A DNA stretch of 6,067 bases from NCBI GenBank assembly GCA_009781925.1, contig WQUU01000098.1:1-6067 (forward strand), read 5' to 3'. Within the stretch, counting starts at the first letter, position 1. Every line of letters starts with the position of its first letter. Made by a program: the position numbers and the translations under genes. Positions 4,910-6,067 of the stretch are shown piece after piece. Source of the DNA: Bacillota bacterium. GTDB lineage: Bacteria > Bacillota > Clostridia > Oscillospirales > Oscillospiraceae. The notes below the pieces were generated by a model. The model made no database searches. It was given only the letters and a program-made list of their open reading frames with translations, and was not told the DNA's origin.

Positions 4910-4949
4910 ACACCCGCTCTCCGTTGTTGGCAGAGGCGGGTGTTTTTTT
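4910..4949 (+). terminator. intrinsic terminator after the small membrane protein gene
   Basis: acacccgc (4910-4917) pairs with gcgggtgt (4936-4943), the stem extends with tct/aga past a bulge, and seven Ts (4943-4949) follow. It serves the plus strand. On the minus strand, after the peptidase stop at 4962, the same stem is not followed by Ts, so it would be a poor terminator for that gene. Confidence 0.85.
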
Positions 4950-4961
4950 GCGCCCGCCCCC

Positions 4962-6023
4962 CTACGCCTCCCCCGCCTCTTTCGGCGCGGGGATAAACCG
5001 GTTCTGCGGCACCTCTTCCCTGTAGCCGAAGGCGCGGCTGCGCTCCTTGGTCTCCGGGTCGCGGATCGTCTCGCTGCGGCGGTTCTCCAAGAGGCGCGTG
5101 AGGGCGTAGAGGTCGATCCAGATCTGATTTTCGCCGTCCTTCTGGGAGGGGTCGAAGATCAGCTGGAGACCCCAGTGGAGATGGCTCTCCTTGACGCCGT
5201 TTACGTTCTCCTTGGCGCTGTAGCCGGTGTGGCCCACGTAGCCGATCACGTCCCCGGCCATAACGATGTCCCCGCGCTCTAAGCCCTCGGCGTAGGGGCG
5301 ATTCTGACGCAGGTGGGCGTAGTACCAGTAGCGCAGGCCGTCAAAGCTGCGGATGCCGACGCGCCAGCCGCCGTACTGGTTCCAGCCCAGCTCTTCGACG
5401 ACTCCGGATTCGCAGGCGATCACGGGAGTGCCGGTGAGGGCCATGAGGTCGTGCCCCAGGTGTTTTCGCCGGTAGCCGTAACTGCGGCCCGCGCCGAAGT
5501 CATCGTAATCGGAGAAGTCAAAGCCTTTGGCCAGGGGGAAATAGGCGCGCAGGCCGTATTTTTTCTCCCATATCCGCCGGCCGGCAAGTTCTGTCTCCGC
5601 CTCGTACTCCCCGACCAACGCGCCGAGGACGGCAGTGTAGGCCTCGAGATAGTAGGGATAATCCTTCAAATCCGTGGTGAGTTCCGCCATGGTTTTCCCC
5701 TCTTTGCGGGCATCCAGGAGCTTATTCAGCGCGGCGGCCTTGTGTTTGCTGAAATCACCGCCGCAGCGCGCGGCCAGATAGGCCAGGGCCTCGATCCAGC
5801 GGATCTGGGGTGCGGACGGGTCGCCGTGGGCGGCGACGTCCAGATCGATGAGGTTTTTCATCAGCGAGGCGGGGGCGTTAAATTCCACCCATTTGATGTA
5901 CTTGCGCTCCGGCGCGGGGGAGGCTCTGGAGGTTTCCGCATAGGCCGGGGTCAGGAGGGAGATAAAAAGCATAACCGCCAGAACAAGAGAAAGCCCACGC
6001 CTGTATTTGTCGAAAAAACGCAT
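4962..6023 (-). CDS. secreted M23 (LytM-type) zinc metallopeptidase
   Basis: M23 peptidases cut peptide cross-bridges in peptidoglycan, or, when degenerate, recruit other hydrolases. This 353-residue protein has a signal peptide (basic RRG, hydrophobic core 11-24, probable cut after TPAYA at 29), a helical middle domain (about 40-145, with RWIEALAYLAARCGGDFSKH and YPYYLEAYTAVLGALVGEYE), and a C-terminal M23 domain (about 180-300). The zinc ligands are present: HLGHD (His188, Asp192) and HLH (His281, His283), plus the catalytic-type His237 in YYAHL, so it should be active. The ATG at 6023 is chosen because GGAGG (6032-6036) lies 8 bases upstream; the TTG at 6041 would add six residues ahead of a normal signal peptide. 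The layout matches a conserved clostridial M23 family as I remember it. It is monocistronic in view, and its promoter probably lies beyond the right edge. Confidence 0.92.
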   Translation of the reverse strand: MRFFDKYRRGLSLVLAVMLFISLLTPAYAETSRASPAPERKYIKWVEFNAPASLMKNLIDLDVAAHGDPSAPQIRWIEALAYLAARCGGDFSKHKAAALNKLLDARKEGKTMAELTTDLKDYPYYLEAYTAVLGALVGEYEAETELAGRRIWEKKYGLRAYFPLAKGFDFSDYDDFGAGRSYGYRRKHLGHDLMALTGTPVIACESGVVEELGWNQYGGWRVGIRSFDGLRYWYYAHLRQNRPYAEGLERGDIVMAGDVIGYVGHTGYSAKENVNGVKESHLHWGLQLIFDPSQKDGENQIWIDLYALTRLLENRRSETIRDPETKERSRAFGYREEVPQNRFIPAPKEAGEA

Positions 6024-6067
6024 CAAGAAAACCTCCGGCAATCTGAATGATCTAAGATTCTTCGCTG

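Noticed and set aside
4910..4949. Bidirectional terminator shared with the M23 peptidase gene
   Set aside because: On the minus strand the stem is followed by caacattc, with no T-run; only plus-strand function is supported.
5313..6050. Long plus-strand open frame (245 codons) opposite the M23 peptidase
   Set aside because: It is the antisense of a protein with clear zinc-ligand motifs and signal peptide; its translation shows no family features and it lacks a ribosome binding site.

Overview
The window looks like a piece of chromosome from a high-GC, anaerobic, clostridial-type Firmicute (Oscillospiraceae-like is my best guess). The reasons are strong GGAGG-type ribosome binding sites, hairpin-plus-T-run terminators, a clostridial-type M23 peptidase, a TtcA-like protein, and a yqeB/yqeC pair, which is typical of bacteria that make selenium-dependent molybdenum hydroxylases. 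Species assignment is inference. No tRNA, rRNA, CRISPR array, transposase or phage gene is visible.

Layout. Bases 1-106 hold a perfect 39-base palindrome and a 10-base tandem repeat ahead of a TtcA-like tRNA-thiolation ATPase gene (107-940, +). It converges on a two-gene minus-strand operon, yqeB (1572-2381) followed by yqeC (967-1575), whose reading frames overlap by 4 bases. A GC-rich hairpin separates the convergent ends. The 160-base AT-richer gap 2382-2541 carries a good minus-strand promoter for yqeBC and a weaker plus-strand one for a membrane-anchored HtrA/DegP-type serine protease (2542-4068, +), which ends at a strong terminator (4100-4133).

The next 850 bases hold three small genes. 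A 56-codon unknown gene (4082-4252, -) is divergent from an 80-codon Xre-family regulator gene (4370-4612, +). The gap between them is packed with inverted repeats overlapping both promoters, which looks like an autoregulated switch. Behind the regulator lies an 82-codon two-helix membrane protein gene (4655-4903, +) that has its own promoter-like sequence almost touching its ATG, so it may be leaderless. It ends at another strong terminator (4910-4949). A secreted M23 (LytM-type) peptidase gene fills the right side on the minus strand (4962-6023).

How the genes relate. YqeB and YqeC should act together in maturing a selenium-containing cofactor for molybdenum hydroxylases; neither the hydroxylase nor selD is in view. 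HtrA and the M23 peptidase both act outside the membrane, on protein quality control and peptidoglycan, but they are transcribed separately. The least explained parts are the divergent small-gene/Xre switch, the possibly leaderless membrane protein, and GTAGGG-type GC-rich repeats that seem to have reshaped both ends of yqeC. I see no clear new multi-gene system; the most original signals are the regulatory ones at 4082-4660.
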